NCBI RefSeq assembly: GCF_037042905.1
Contig: NC_087261.1
Span: 26,559,817-26,623,816 of the forward strand
DNA length: 64,000 nt
Source: Lytechinus pictus
Taxonomy: Eukaryota; Echinodermata; Echinoidea; Temnopleuroida; Toxopneustidae
Reading direction: 5' to 3'
The translations under genes and the position numbers were made by a program. Under the pieces are notes generated by a model that saw only the letters and a list, made by a program, of their open reading frames with translations, was not told the DNA's origin and did no database searches. Of this stretch, positions 52,018 through 63,506 are shown piece by piece; within the stretch, counting starts at the first letter, position 1; each line of letters begins with the position of its first letter.

Positions 52018-52854
52018 ATTTACTTGTCAAGTAGACAATTTTCTATGATAAATAATCGGCGAATTCTCACTGTCACTCTGTACTCAATGTAGAAAGGCTT
52101 TGTCAATAGGCTTTGTGTACTGTAGGGCTTGTGAAAGAAGCTTACCTACATGATGTACTCTACCAAGATATGGCGCTAGTCATCCCTGAGATACCTCAAA
52201 CATTTTCAGCTTTTTTCCAGAGATTTTGGTCTATTTTTGGCCAAAAAATTGATGTTTTTATTCGAAATCGGCCACTTCCGGTTTGCAATAATTCCACTTC
52301 CGGTTATCAGAGGCCTTACAAAGAGTTATATTGTTTTTTTTTTCATATATAAGAGTATTTCTGAGGCTTTTTGGGTCATAATTCTTGTTTATAAGACTAC
52401 ATAGAATGACTTTATTATAATATAATGACAGTATTACACCCTTTCATCTGGTTGGAAGCAAAGTGCAATATCGAACCAACGCCAACATAACAATAGTACT
52501 AGCACTATGTCCCTGATTGTGACATTGCTTGGCCAACATTTTTTCATTTATTTATTTATTTTGTTTTATTTATAGTCTCTTCAGTACAAAACTGCTTTAC
52601 AATAGACCCCTGTTAAAATACAAACATATTACAATAATATACAATGTAAAAAGAGTAAAACATTAAATACAACATACAGAGAAAACAACAAGTAACATCA
52701 GCGTAATAATAAAAAGAGTTTAAAAAAAGAGTCATACAATAAAATCAGTGGAGGATGAAGACAAATACCAGCAACTGCCAGTTAATGTAATTAAACACAT
52801 GATTATGGCGGTCTTATCCTTGATTCTTAAGAATTAAAATCAAATAAAAAAATG
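52018..52854. other. Intergenic; possible LINE 3' tail
   Basis: Near 52240-52310 'ccacttccggtt' occurs twice. 52545-52640 read on the minus strand ends in an (AATA)n run, like the microsatellite tail of a LINE, but no coding remnant accompanies it. Confidence 0.35.
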
Positions 52855-53343
52855 CTAAATAGGTAAACGTATACATGTTAAAAAGGTACACAAAGATGAA
52901 TGAAAACATTGATCTTGAAAAGGAGGACACTCGGCTGTCTGTGTTGGTATAGTGTTCAACGTGACGCCAATATTGCAGTAATGGCTATGAGCGATGTTGA
53001 CCAAACTCCTTTCAAGTGTTTCCAAATGTTCACCTGCCAACACCCTGGATATAACCCGATCCTCCACATTCTTAGTGAGTCCAATTTTGTGGTAGAGGGT
53101 GAAAGGTACTGGAATAATTGAAGGAAGATTATTGATGAAATCATTGTCAGTTGTCAAATATCTGCAGTTATTTTCAACACCACAGAGGTACTGCCTTCCC
53201 ACAAGTGCTACTGCCATTTCTACATGGTAAATAGTGCATGGCTTTGCTCGTCTCTCGCATCTCCAGATGCCAGGTCTTAATGTTCCATTCTGATGAGGTT
53301 GGCACACCAGTGTTCCGTTTCTGAATAACTTGTAGTAATACAA
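52855..53343 (-). CDS. Orphan ORF, Cys/Arg-rich then helical (DUF6729-like?)
   Basis: An open frame of 162 codons. The first third is a probable zinc-binding part (LVCQPHQNGTLRPGIWRCER, then KPCTIYHVEMAVALVGRQYL, C). Next comes YLTTDNDFINNLPSIIPVPF, then a helical segment, YHKIGLTKNVEDRVISRVLA and GEHLETLERSLVNIAHSHYC. The order 'C....G....R...P...Y.......Y.C', 'LP....PF.L.....GLT..V...V...' resembles the DUF6729-type module of some transposon-associated proteins. I am not certain of that match. No start or splice site is proven; it is probably one exon or a fragment of a transposon gene. The C-terminal 30 residues look less conserved. Confidence 0.4.
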   Translation of the reverse strand: MYYYKLFRNGTLVCQPHQNGTLRPGIWRCERRAKPCTIYHVEMAVALVGRQYLCGVENNCRYLTTDNDFINNLPSIIPVPFTLYHKIGLTKNVEDRVISRVLAGEHLETLERSLVNIAHSHYCNIGVTLNTIPTQTAECPPFQDQCFHSSLCTFLTCIRLPI

Positions 53344-53437
53344 GATATATAGAATGATATCTTCAGGAGAGACTTAATGCAAAAAAAGTAAAAAATGACC
53401 ACCTTTTTATGAATTTCTTATCTTTCAGATTTGTTTT

Positions 53438-53461
53438 ATATATATATATATATATATATAC
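53438..53461. repeat. (TA)n microsatellite
   Basis: About 12 TA dinucleotides in a short uninterrupted run. Confidence 0.9.
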
Positions 53462-53773
53462 ATTTCCATACCGTAATAAGATTTTATTTCAGACAAAATG
53501 TGGTCGAAAACTGGAAGACAGTGTTTGCATTTTGCTGCAAATATTTATTTTTTTACGATTATAAAAATACAATTAAGAGCACCATTATTGTTTCCGTAAA
53601 ATCCGAATAGTTTATTCTGGTTTGAAATTTTGATATGTAAATAGTTATCAAAACCAAATTTTGAGTTGAGACCATATTTCGTGTGGCAATTCATTCTGAC
53701 TTGTGTTCTTCAATCACCTCTTTCAGGTACGTGTATAGTACTCGGAAGAATCGTCATCTGGGAGAGAATGCAC

Positions 53774-53951
53774 CAGGTGGGTGTTTCGTGAGGCTGTTTG
53801 TAAGTTAAGAGCCACTTTAAGAACGACTGGTGAACCTTTCTTAAGCGCTAAAGCATCGTCATTGGTGTAAAGCATTTACCAAAAGAAAGGATCACCAGTC
53901 ATTCTTAAAGTCACTCTTATCTTACGAACAGCTTAATGAAACACCCACCTG
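53774..53951. mobile_element. MITE, CAGGTGGGTGTTTC TIRs
   Basis: The left end CAGGTGGGTGTTTCGTGAGG and the right end (reverse complement CAGGTGGGTGTTTCATTAAG) align through CTGTTYGTAAGWTAAGAG. The arms extend over about 60 bp with mismatches. Non-coding, 178 bp. Confidence 0.8.
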
Positions 53952-56394
53952 AAGCAACAAGCATGACAGCAACAGCTGCACCAACATCTTGAAAGGATGT
54001 AGTAAACTGAAAAAAAAAACGTGTGACAAAAATGACATGAAAATCTGCTTTCATTTGATTTTGCTATGACCCCCCCCCCCCATTGCTCCCTGTTCTTAAG
54101 AGGAAAATGTTAAATGTACACTGTTAATGAAAATGGTTGGATACACATATCTTTCCTCAAGAAACCTTTTTTTTTTGCTTCGGCTATAATTTCGTGAATT
54201 TGTCTGTCACAGCTTTTATTTTCTAGGCCCCTGGCTCTCTTGGCTTTGCCCAAACCATTTCCAGACAAACAAACTTGGGATAATTTAGTATTTGTTTTTG
54301 CTGCACATTTAATTATGTATTTCCGAACTGTCGATCATTGGGTTTAATTACCTTTTGAGTTTTGACGGTATTAAAGTGATCATTTCACTTTGTTCTGATT
54401 TAAAAAATTCTCATTTTGGTTCTTGAGAATGGGCTAAACATTAGGCTTATAGTGTAAAAATACCATCCCAAAAGTGTCAAAGTATTATATCTACAGGATC
54501 AATTTTAAAACATTGGAGATGTAAACCAAAGTTTGAAAATAATTGGGAGTTGGTTTCAATGACTATATGTATAGAGTGAATCTGTGCAACACAACGCATT
54601 AACTCTAGATGAACACAGCATGACCTACATACAGTGTGTATAAGGTATACACTGAATGTACAGTGCAGCTAATAATAGCGTGTGTATAGGAGATACACAC
54701 AGAAGGCAGTCAAAATAGCCAACGGACTTTTTGAATTGGAGAAAACTGGTCATAAGCTGGAACCCATCTACTAGACGGGTTCTCAAAATCAAGCTAATAA
54801 AGTGCTACTTGTATCTAAATTAGAGTTTTTCATCCTATATTGTTGTCTGTTCATTCTGCTGCATTAAAGTGCATAACACTTAAAGTTAATCAAAATTTAT
54901 TAGAAATTAGTTTTGAATACATGTAAATTACACTCTAAATCTTGTTTCATCCTCACTCACTGGTCTGACTGACTTCCTGTGGGGACTGGTGCCCTTATAT
55001 GCTAGAGCTCATGTGAGTTCTGAGCTGACCGGGCTTGCCCATTAAATTGTCGGTGAATGGAGCAGCGGGTAGGAGGGCACCAGCCCCCACCAGAACCTAG
55101 CTAGGAATTCCGGTGGGTGATGCAAAACTGTTCTTTTTGAAATTATGTACTCGGTTTAATTTGTTAAGATCTCTTTTTTTATTTGTTTTCCTATTTGTTG
55201 TTGTTTGTATACAAATTGTAGCATAATGAGTTATAGTTCTAAAATGTATTTTATAGTTTAATCCTAGAGGGCTATATTTTTATGTTGTGATACTTGCGTT
55301 TATGGAGAAGTACGTCAGTTCGCTAGGAGCTGCGATGACGTGCGGTTGTGAATAGTTAGCTCCGATTATTAAAAACTAAGACTTATACCATACACAAGAT
55401 CTCTCCATTTTGCTTTCTTTATAAGGTGAGTGCTTGTGATTGATTCTGTGTGTATTTAAGAGAGATATGAGATGAAGGAAGATGTATCACGTTGCAAAAT
55501 AGACTTTTGTGAGAGAATATAAATAAAATATATTGTTTGAATTCTTTTTCCAACAGAAGACAGATCTTATCTTTTCATCAAATCCTGATAAACATTTTGA
55601 TTTCTTGTATGTATCTTTTCAATTTAACATGAAATATCATTCATAAAAGTAAATCATTCATTTTCATTCAAAAATCTATCTCTAGAATGACTTTTGAGAG
55701 GATTTTTTTTTTCATTATAAAACAATGGTTTTCCTTGATCATTCATTTGCAATTTTCTTAAAAGTACATCATCACTAAAAGGCATTGGACTGCGTCAAAA
55801 TTGTACAATCTGTAATTATTAACCAAGTATGAAGGTGAAAAAAACAACAATTTCTTTTAAAACTTTGTACATCAAAATTGTCCAATATTTTAGTAACATA
55901 ATAACTTTGTACAATATATACATATATGCTTACAAGCAAATTTCCTTGTTCCTGCAGAATGACAAGAAATTGTTCGTTATGCAAAAAGAGCATAAAATGG
56001 TTAGCAATTATCAACAAAAAAATTATCAGTATGAAATATTGAGGCATTTAAGAAAAATACATGAGATACATGAAATGAATCCAAATGTCACATAATATAA
56101 CATGAAAAATATTAGCTAATGTTAATCGGTGACTATTTTCTCTTCAAAATGTAATCACTTTTAAATACTGTCTAGAAATAGAATATATTTGTTGATTCTT
56201 GCTACAACATTTCACTATCTTCTTTCTTCTTGGAAAAAGTTTATTGGTGTTCAAATTAATATATTTTCATATCATCGCGATGTCGACTGTTGAAGAAAAG
56301 ATGATCCTAAATAACATGTTCAATCTCTCGAATATCTGTAAAGTCTGTAAAAAATGAAATATTGTATAATTCAAACAATAAAAAACAAAAGAAA
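53952..56394. other. Intergenic; possible solo LTR or promoter-like block
   Basis: GTGGGGACTGGTGCCCT (54979-54995) pairs with AGGGCACCAGCCCCCAC (55074-55090), one mismatch, around a TATA-like 'cttatatgc'. From about 55240 to 55550 there are TATA-like motifs, an AAG|GTGAGTG donor-like site near 55427 and an AATAAA near 55521. It could be a solo LTR or an untranslated exon; neither is proven. A 14-base C run lies at about 54069. Confidence 0.35.
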
Positions 56395-58011
56395 TAGTGG
56401 GTGAGGGACATCATCGTCTGTCTCATTTGCATGTCACTGAGATGTGCATATCATAGTTTTGTAAAAAAGTAAGCGAAACTTTACTTTATAATGCCATAAC
56501 TTTCTTATTTTACATCCGATTTTGATGACATTTTTAGCATTGTACTAGCCTAATGTTTCTCTATTTATTCATATCAACATTTTCTTTAATAGACTTGACC
56601 TTTAAAAAGATATAAATGGAATCAAAAGGGTCCTTATTCACCCCACTCTCCCTTAATTTATTAAATATGATATTTCCAAAAAAATGCCCCCTTTCAATGA
56701 TTATATTTCTTCAGAAAATTGAGCTTCTTATAAAAGAGATAATATGAGCTGGATTTATAAAGCGCTTTTTGCCTGATGATACAAAGGGCTATCATTACCC
56801 TGGCTTTCAGCGTCGTTAATTTTTGCTAAGGTCAGGTAGACCGGTAAATTTGAATTACATCAGTTTTGATCTCTTTACATTGTTTTAAACAAGATATGAA
56901 ATAAATGCATTGGAATAACTTGTAGTATTTCTTGATTGAGTCAAACAAATCCTAGGTCAATCCATGTCAAAGCAATTACCAGTGCTTGTCACCCGACACC
57001 ATCCGATTTTCTGAAAACTCGCACCAAAATGATGTCCCCCCAAGTGTCTGACGGAAAATTCTGAAATATTTTGCCCCAAGGTCAGAAGGTTGCTAAGATA
57101 CAGCCTCCCTTAGCGACCAATGCGTGGTCAAACAACTGACTTTAAACAAAATTGCCATTTTTGATTGACTCCTGCAGCAAAGTTTGATTAGTTACAGAAC
57201 TTTATAGTCTAATCATGCAGAGTATGATGGCGCGGATCTGACAACCATGCAGTTATCGCACAAGAGGTCACCGAAAATGGTGTTACGCATCCACGTCCAC
57301 GTTGTTAAGTGCATGTTTGGAGTCTTATAAATTTACAAATCCTTTAGTTAAGAACCCTATATTATGTCCTTGTTTAGACTACAACATACTTAACAGAATC
57401 ACAGAATATTGACTAGACTGTGCTCGTCATTTTCCTGTAGGGCGCCCTCAAAGTTGGATTTAAAAAAGATGCAAAGTTCAAGGTCATGGATCATAGAGGT
57501 TCCCTGATATCATAATGGATAACAAAACCATGAGAACAATGACTTTTCATAATCTGATGCACAGGTTGTTATTGTTTGTCCTCCAATATGGCTGCTTGTG
57601 GAAACCCTCTATACCTTAGGTAAGATTTTTAAATTTCTCAGGAGTCCAAAGAAAGAGAGAGCGAGAGAGATAAAAAAAAAAAAACACCCCCTCTTTAAAG
57701 AAATTTCCGGGTGAAAAGTCAAATACACCCACTTTTTTTACAATTCGCGGGGCGGACTTGTCCCGCGAAAAAGTACCCCTTTACTGGACATTTTGGAACA
57801 TGCATGCGGTCCCTCCGACCCCGGAGTGGGGGGGGGGGGGGCGGGACCCGACTTGATCCTTTGTGACCCATATGACCAGACAGTAGAACTGTTTGTCGGA
57901 TCTTAATTGTTCCTCTTTTGGTCACCTCCGCCAAGACTTAATACATATAGTCGAGGAGGTTCTCACTGACCACCCGGATTTCCTGCATGTGCTACCTTAT
58001 TAACCCATCAA
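56395..58011. other. Intergenic, decayed repeats
   Basis: 56490-56560 ('cataactttcttattttaca', 'ccgattttgatgacattttt') resembles arms seen in the foldbacks at 59624 and 60628, so an old relative is likely. 56740-56860 looks SINE-like ('tttataaagcgctttttgcc'). 57715-57850 is GC-richer and ends in a G run. No gene supported. Confidence 0.4.
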
Positions 58012-58176
58012 CCTGGGGAGCGTTTCATCAACAATTTTGTCTGACAAGTTGTCAGAACTGACATCTTCCCTTCATTCTGATTGGCTGAGGGGTACTGTTA
58101 CTATGGTAATTGTCGGATAAAACAGTACTAGTTGGATAAAACGTCCGACAAGTCCTTTCATGAAACGCTCCCCAGG
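58012..58176. mobile_element. MITE, CCTGGGGAGCGTTTCAT family, copy 1
   Basis: The left end CCTGGGGAGCGTTTCATCAA and the right end (reverse complement CCTGGGGAGCGTTTCATGAA) match almost exactly. The interior carries 'gtctgacaagttgtcag' and 'ggataaaac' blocks. A second copy is at 63370-63506. Confidence 0.85.
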
Positions 58177-58179
58177 TCT

Positions 58180-58470
58180 CCCATCTTCTTCTTCTGTGTA
58201 GGACCTAGTCTACTTCCTTCAATCCTGAAGATTCTTGCAGAACTTGGTGAAGTGTGTGCCCCGCGCGCTTCCGTTTTACACCCTGCCGGAGTGTGTGTCA
58301 CAAGGGTAAAGTGCATGTGCCAAATATATACATGGTGCAAGTAAAAACAGGTATTGATCCAGCTGTTGTTGCCTTTTGTCAGTTGCAGACGAAAGGCTTC
58401 GGTTGATGGTGCTGTCACAACATTTACTGGGAGAGTGTTCCACATCTTGATGGTTCATCTGAAATGAATA
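58180..58470 (-). pseudogene. LINE 3' end (CR1/L2-like RT tail)
   Basis: The minus strand reads MWNTLPVNVVTAPSTEAFRL followed by QL: the 'WN.LP..VV.A.S...F...L' tail of CR1/L2-type LINEs. After it comes a short 3' UTR with 'tctgcaagaatcttcaggat', ending in an AGAAG repeat (58185-58197). 5'-truncated; it directly abuts the MITE that ends at 58176. Confidence 0.65.
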
Positions 58471-58781
58471 ATATAGTCTGCTCCTCAAATCTCTCTTTTT
58501 TCTACAGAAAATTCATGAAAATTCATTCGCTCCAACTTCGTGCGAATTCTTTAACTTACCGCGGAAAGTTGGATTTGTTGTATTTGTTTCTGGGAATGTC
58601 TAAAACAGTGGAGAGATCACCTAAGAGAGAGGTTAAATCCCATTAAGTTGAAAATGTCATGAACCGCCTATCACTGACCGACATCACTTTGACCAGGATG
58701 TGAAGTTTTAAGAGATACAGAAAAGTTTCTGGATCTGAACGACACCTAAAACTTTCGGTTCTCGGTTCTCCATCTTCCATC

Positions 58782-58934
58782 ATGCGGCTTCCTCCTACGC
58801 CGGGACCACCGGGGTGGAGCCGCTCGTGTTCAGTTGTACTAGTTCTGCTGGTGCTGGAATTTTGTTCGTCAGGGAATGCTTGCTGTCTCGAAGAACAAGG
58901 CCCAACAACGGATTGTTCCTTTTCACACGGCCAG
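58782..58934 (+). CDS. Probable first coding exon with signal peptide
   Basis: From ATG at 58782, 51 codons run to a CAG|GTTTGT donor in phase 0. Residues 1-14 are Pro-rich with a basic residue. Residues 17-27 (SVVLVLLVLEF) form a hydrophobic core, followed by CSSGNACCLEEQ, a likely signal-peptidase region and start of a Cys-containing mature chain (TTDCSFSHG). This is the form of a secreted or type I membrane protein's first exon. No second exon could be found by eye before 64000, so the gene would continue beyond the window or the call is wrong. The 5' side carries no clear TATA. Confidence 0.4.
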
Positions 58935-59092
58935 GTTTGTTTGTGCCTTCTTTTTTTTTTTTTGGATGTAGTAGATCATGTTTAAGAATCATAAGACCTA
59001 GACTCTAATTTCTTTTTACAGCAATTAAATTAAAGCGCTAAATTAACATGATTAAGAGTAAGATGAGAACAACTCCATATTTGTAACATTAA

Positions 59093-59256
59093 TACCTTGG
59101 TCACATTTGATCTACGGCGGCCGTATGGCGAGTCAAAAACAGCCGTTTTGTTAATTTTAATTCAAACCACCTATATGCAGCTGGTACAAAAAAAATGTTA
59201 AAACGACTGTTTTCAACTCGCCGTACGGCCGCCGTAGAGCAAATGTGACCAAGGTA
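59093..59256. mobile_element. MITE, TACCTYGGTCACA family, copy 2
   Basis: Ends TACCTTGGTCACATTTG at the left and TACCTTGGTCACATTTGC at the right (reverse-complemented). The CTACGGCGGCCGTATGGCGA blocks and the 'caaaccacctatatgcagct' centre match the copy at 2835-2988. Confidence 0.85.
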
Positions 59257-59623
59257 TAACCAATAAAGCAATATTAAATATTATGTATATAATGCCACAA
59301 TTTTTATTTTCTGTCCATGTTATTTAAGAAAATTAAATTGAATAATATTTTGAGCATATATTTCTAAGAGAAATCCATCGTGAAATGTTTCACAAATGAA
59401 TGAATTCTTGTTCTTAGATAATAATAGATTTTGAGCAGTCTGTAGGCCTATAGGCCTATATATTTTGAGAAAAAATTAAGTCATTTCAATTTCCCTGACC
59501 TTTCTTAATGAGTACTTTTGCAACAAGTATTAGTTACATCAATATTGTATTTCTAATTTCCATGCAGTCAGTGGAGGTTAAAAATCAATTAGTCATCAAC
59601 AACTTGAAACCTTTGGAATAAGT

Positions 59624-60160
59624 AGGCTTGTGTCGAAACAGAAAAATCAAAGAAACAGATCAACGAAAGTTTGAGAAAATCGGACAAACAATGAGAAAGT
59701 TATGAGCATTTGAATATTGCAATCACTAATGCTATGGAGATCTTCACATCGGCAATGAGACAAGGATGTTTGATGTCACATGTGAACAACTTTCCCTTTG
59801 ATGGGCTATAAAATACCCCCAAAATGTCTCTTTTTGCTTTTTCTTATGGTGATACAAACTCTTTATCCATGATGTATTCTTTAAAAATCTGTACTGTATT
59901 ACATACCTCCTATAGAAAGAACAGTCATGATCTACGCTGATAGATGTGAGAAAAGAGGAAATTTATATGAAATATATACTAAAGTAATGGTGAAAGTTGT
60001 TCACAAGTGACATCACACATCTTTGTCGCATCACCAATGTGAGAATCTCCATAGCATTAGTGATCGCAATATTCAAATGCTCATAACCTCATTATTTATC
60101 CAATTTTTCTCAAACTTTCGTGGATCTTTTTCTTTGATTTTTCTGTTTTCACGCAAGCTA
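59624..60160. mobile_element. Foldback element, about 150-bp arms
   Basis: The left arm has 'aacagaaaaatcaaagaaac', 'gagcatttgaatattgcaat' and 'cactaatgctatggaga'. The right arm, reverse-complemented, carries the same blocks in the same order. A central 'gatgtcac' segment also pairs. Non-coding; a long-TIR MITE. Confidence 0.8.
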
Positions 60161-60359
60161 TCTTGTTCTAAATGTTTCATTCTCATTTAAAGAAGATAAG
60201 TCTTATTATTTCTTTGTTTGAATTTAGTTTGCCAGCAGTCAGAGAAGTATGCATTAGCACTATCAAATTTTCACCACTTTGCTGGGTAGAATGAAAATGT
60301 CTACAAATTGTGTATCATCGATTACGAAGCCATGTACACATGCATGCGTGACCAGTTAT

Positions 60360-60600
60360 TTCCAAACATCCCCTAAACAAGTTTTACTCTGTGTGCAAAA
60401 TGAACCCCTAAACAAGTTATAGCCAGAACATGACCCTTAAAGAAAGCTTTGGAAAAAATACCCTCAATACCTTTGACCCCGCGATCGACCACTGACCAGT
60501 CTTTCAAAACCACCCTTTTTTGTTGAAAATTTGTCACGGTTTTTGTTACTCTTAACGAGTGCACGCGCGGCCCGCGTCCAAAACTAAAAAAAACCCCACC
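60360..60600. repeat. Decayed repeat with CCCTAAACAAGTT motif
   Basis: 'ccctaaacaagtt' occurs twice (about 60371 and 60407) within a pyrimidine-rich segment ending in a run of Cs. Short, with no coding content; probably an old transposon fragment. Confidence 0.35.
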
Positions 60601-60627
60601 CCTTTCAACGCGGTTTTTTGGTCTTAA

Positions 60628-61214
60628 TGGGGTACTCCAAGCTGAAAATCATGAGCAGATAAAAGAAAAATCAGACAAACAAAACACTGATTTGAATCAA
60701 AATTTGATCAAAATGAGACAAGGAATAACAAAGTTATGGCATTTAAAAGATTTGCATTATTCCAATAAAACAGTTCTAGGCACGTCTTCATGAATATTCA
60801 ATGAGCAAACTGATGATGTCATATCCCCACTTGTTCTTTTGTATTTTATTATATTAAATTAGGTTTATTCAAAAATTTTCCTTCAATAACTAAATAAAAT
60901 GGATTGACAACGGATTTAGTGCATTATGTATTCATGGCTGCAACATATTTCATTACAATGGAGACGTATCATTTACACAATGTGTGAAAAAATGAAACAA
61001 TTGTGATTTTCTTGTAGTAACATAAGAAAAAGGAAAGTGGGATGTGACATCATCAGCCCACCTAATGAATATTCATGATGATGGGCATATACATGTTTCA
61101 CAATATATTGCCCAACTTTGAAATTCGATAACTTCGCTATTTGTAATCAGATTTTGATGAAATTGTCAGTGTTTTGCTCTGTGATCTTATTTATTTTCAG
61201 CCCGGAGCATCCCT
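60628..61214. mobile_element. TTAA-flanked MITE (piggyBac-like)
   Basis: Flanked by TTAA at 60624-60627 and 61215-61218. Left end TGGGGTACTCCAAGCTGAAA; right end reverse-complemented AGGGATGCTCCGGGCTGAAA. The arms then share 'caaaacactga' and 'tcaaaatttgat'-like blocks. Non-coding, 587 bp; terminal sequence differs from the other TTAA element at 31880. Confidence 0.75.
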
Positions 61215-61604
61215 TTAACTTTTGATGACATGTTGCTTCCCTGTTTTAAGGGAGATTTTTCTCTGACAGTAGTAAATAAAAAATAAAAAAATGTTAGTAG
61301 ATACAAGGGTTGAATGAAACAATAAAAACTTATTAAAAGATTCATGAAAATGGTATTTGCAATTAAACTTTATAATTTGATTTTCTTAATCATCTAAATA
61401 AAAGTTTTCTACTAAAGTACACAGCAAAAACTGTGGTGTTAACCGGTGTACATAGAGGACCACACCAGTTCTTTTACAGTGTATATACACTGTAAAATGT
61501 ATTACTTTGTCTGAAGTTGGCACCATGCATGTGTAGATAATGGTGCTGTAGAAAGGAAAATTCATTAAAAAGAAAATGTTGCATGCCCTTGGACCTCTGT
61601 TACA

Positions 61605-61796
61605 CCCACAAATGTAATAATCGCCCACAAATGTAATAACGCCCACAAATGTAATAACACTTTACCCACAAATGTAATAACGCCCACAAATGTAATAACA
61701 CTTTACCCACAAATGTAATGATGCACTTTACCCACAAATGTAACAATTTTTGATCGCCCACAAATGCAATAATGACTTTACCCACAAATGTAATAA
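61605..61796. repeat. Minisatellite, core CCCACAAATGTAATAA
   Basis: Nine copies of the 16-bp core, spaced by 2 bp (CG) or 8-10 bp (CACTTTA-like), so the period alternates between about 18 and 24-27 bp. The alternating linker suggests an earlier higher-order unit. Confidence 0.9.
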
Positions 61797-61873
61797 ATTT
61801 GAAGGGATTTTTGGCGAATCCGTTCTAAACTAAAATCCCTATAGTAATGCGTTCATATAGCACAAAAGAGCAA

Positions 61874-62508
61874 AGTCTTTTTTCCAGGGCCGGTTAATAA
61901 AACATTATAGTACAAGTTCAAAGTCTTTTTCCAGACCCGGTTGTTTCAAAAATTATAATGCAAGTCCAAAGTCTTTTTTTTTTCAGACCCAGTTAATTAA
62001 AAAATTATTATGCAAGTCCAAAGTCTTTTTTTCAGGACCCGGTTGTTTCAAAAATTATAATATAAGTTCAAAGTCTTCTGTCCAGACCCGGTTGTTTAAA
62101 AAATTATGATATACGTCCAAAGTCTTTTTTGCAGACCCGGTTACTTCAAAAATTATAATGCAAGTCCAAAGTCTTTTTTTCAGACCTGGTTGTTTAAAGA
62201 ATTATGATATAAGTCCAAAGTCTTTTTTCCGGACCCGGTTGTTTAAAAAATTATAATGCAAGTCCAAAGTCTTTTTTCAGACCCGGTTAATTCAAAAATT
62301 ATAATGCAAGTCCAAAGTCTTTTTTCAGACCCGGTTGTTTCAAAAATTATAATGCAAGTCCAAAGTCTTCTTTCCAGACCCGGTTGTTTAAAAAATTATA
62401 AAATACGTCCAAAGTCTTTTTCCAGACCCGGTTGTTAAAAAAATTATAATATACGTCCAGTCTTTTTTCCCGACCCGGTTGTTTTAAAAATTATTATATA
62501 AGTCCAAA
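61874..62508. repeat. Satellite array, about 49-bp unit, 13 copies
   Basis: Thirteen head-to-tail copies of AGTCTTTTTTCCAGACCCGG followed by TTGTTTMAAAAATTATAATG and a RAGTCCAA-type end. Units range 47-51 bp with two spacer variants (CAAG/ATACG). ORFs through it (for example QVQSLFSDPV) reflect periodicity only. Confidence 0.95.
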
Positions 62509-62558
62509 CTAAAATACGATAATGATATTTAAGTGGAATAAAAATGAGAATCGAGCTT

Positions 62559-63320
62559 AGTCTTTTCTCCAGACCCAGTTGATTAAAACTGGTAGAAAAG
62601 TAACAAAGACCCCAACTCTCTTATTAATGTTAAATAACATGGAAATATAGCGTAGTCTTTCCTCCAGACCCAGATCTTTCAAATAACAAATGAATAATAA
62701 TAATAAATTAGTAATAATAAAAAAAGCAAACAAAGACCCACGATCCTATTAATGTTGAATAACATGGAAATATAGCGTAGTCTTTCCTCCAGACCCAGAT
62801 CTTTCAAATAACACATGAATAATAATAATAATAATAATAGATTAGTAATAATAAAAAAAGCAAACAAAGACCCACAATCCTATTTATGTTGAATAACATG
62901 GAAATATAGCGTAGTCTTTCCTCCAGACCCAGATCTTTCAAATAAGAAATGATGAATAATAATAAAAACAATTAGTTATAATAAAAAAGCAAACAAAGAC
63001 CCACGATCATCTTTATGTTGAAAAACATGAAAATATATCGTAGTCTTTCCTCCAGACCCAGTTATAAAAGTCATTTAAAACACAACAACAACAACAACAA
63101 AAATACCCTGCAATCATATCAACATTTAATAACATGGAAATATGGTGTAGTCTTTCCTCCAGACCCAATTATTTCAAAATAACCAAAATCATTAAAAAAT
63201 AACAGAATCTAAGGCCCAACTATCCTTCAAACTAAGTACCTTCAATAAATAAAAGTTTAGAGAGTTTTCTTTATTCCAGACCTTGTCATTTTCAAAAATA
63301 AGATAAATGAAATCCTAATA
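62559..63320. repeat. Satellite array, about 125-bp unit, same core
   Basis: Six to seven copies sharing AGTCTTTCCTCCAGACCCAG with the 49-bp array but extended by 'aaagcaaacaaagacccac' and 'gaataacatggaaatatag' blocks and short AAT/AAC simple repeats. The central three units are nearly identical; the ends decay. Confidence 0.9.
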
Positions 63321-63369
63321 ACTAAGACTCAATCATATTCTTGTGCCTGTTCAACATGAATAAGATGAT

Positions 63370-63506
63370 GGGGGAGTATTTCATCAACATTTATGTCCGA
63401 CAAGTTGTCAGATCTGACAACTGTCCTTGATGTTGATTGGAAGCAGTGCTACCATGGTAAGTGTCGGATAAAACGTCAGACAACTCCTTTCATGAAATGC
63501 TCCCCG
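63370..63506. mobile_element. MITE, CCTGGGGAGCGTTTCAT family, copy 2
   Basis: The left end GGGGGAGTATTTCATCAACA and right end 'catgaaatgctccccgg' correspond to the copy at 58012-58176. The internal 'gtccgacaagttgtcag' and 'gtcggataaaacgtc' blocks are shared. Confidence 0.75.

Noticed and set aside
61874..63320. CRISPR-like repeat/spacer appearance
   Set aside because: Eukaryotic context; the intervals between cores are themselves homologous, so this is a satellite.
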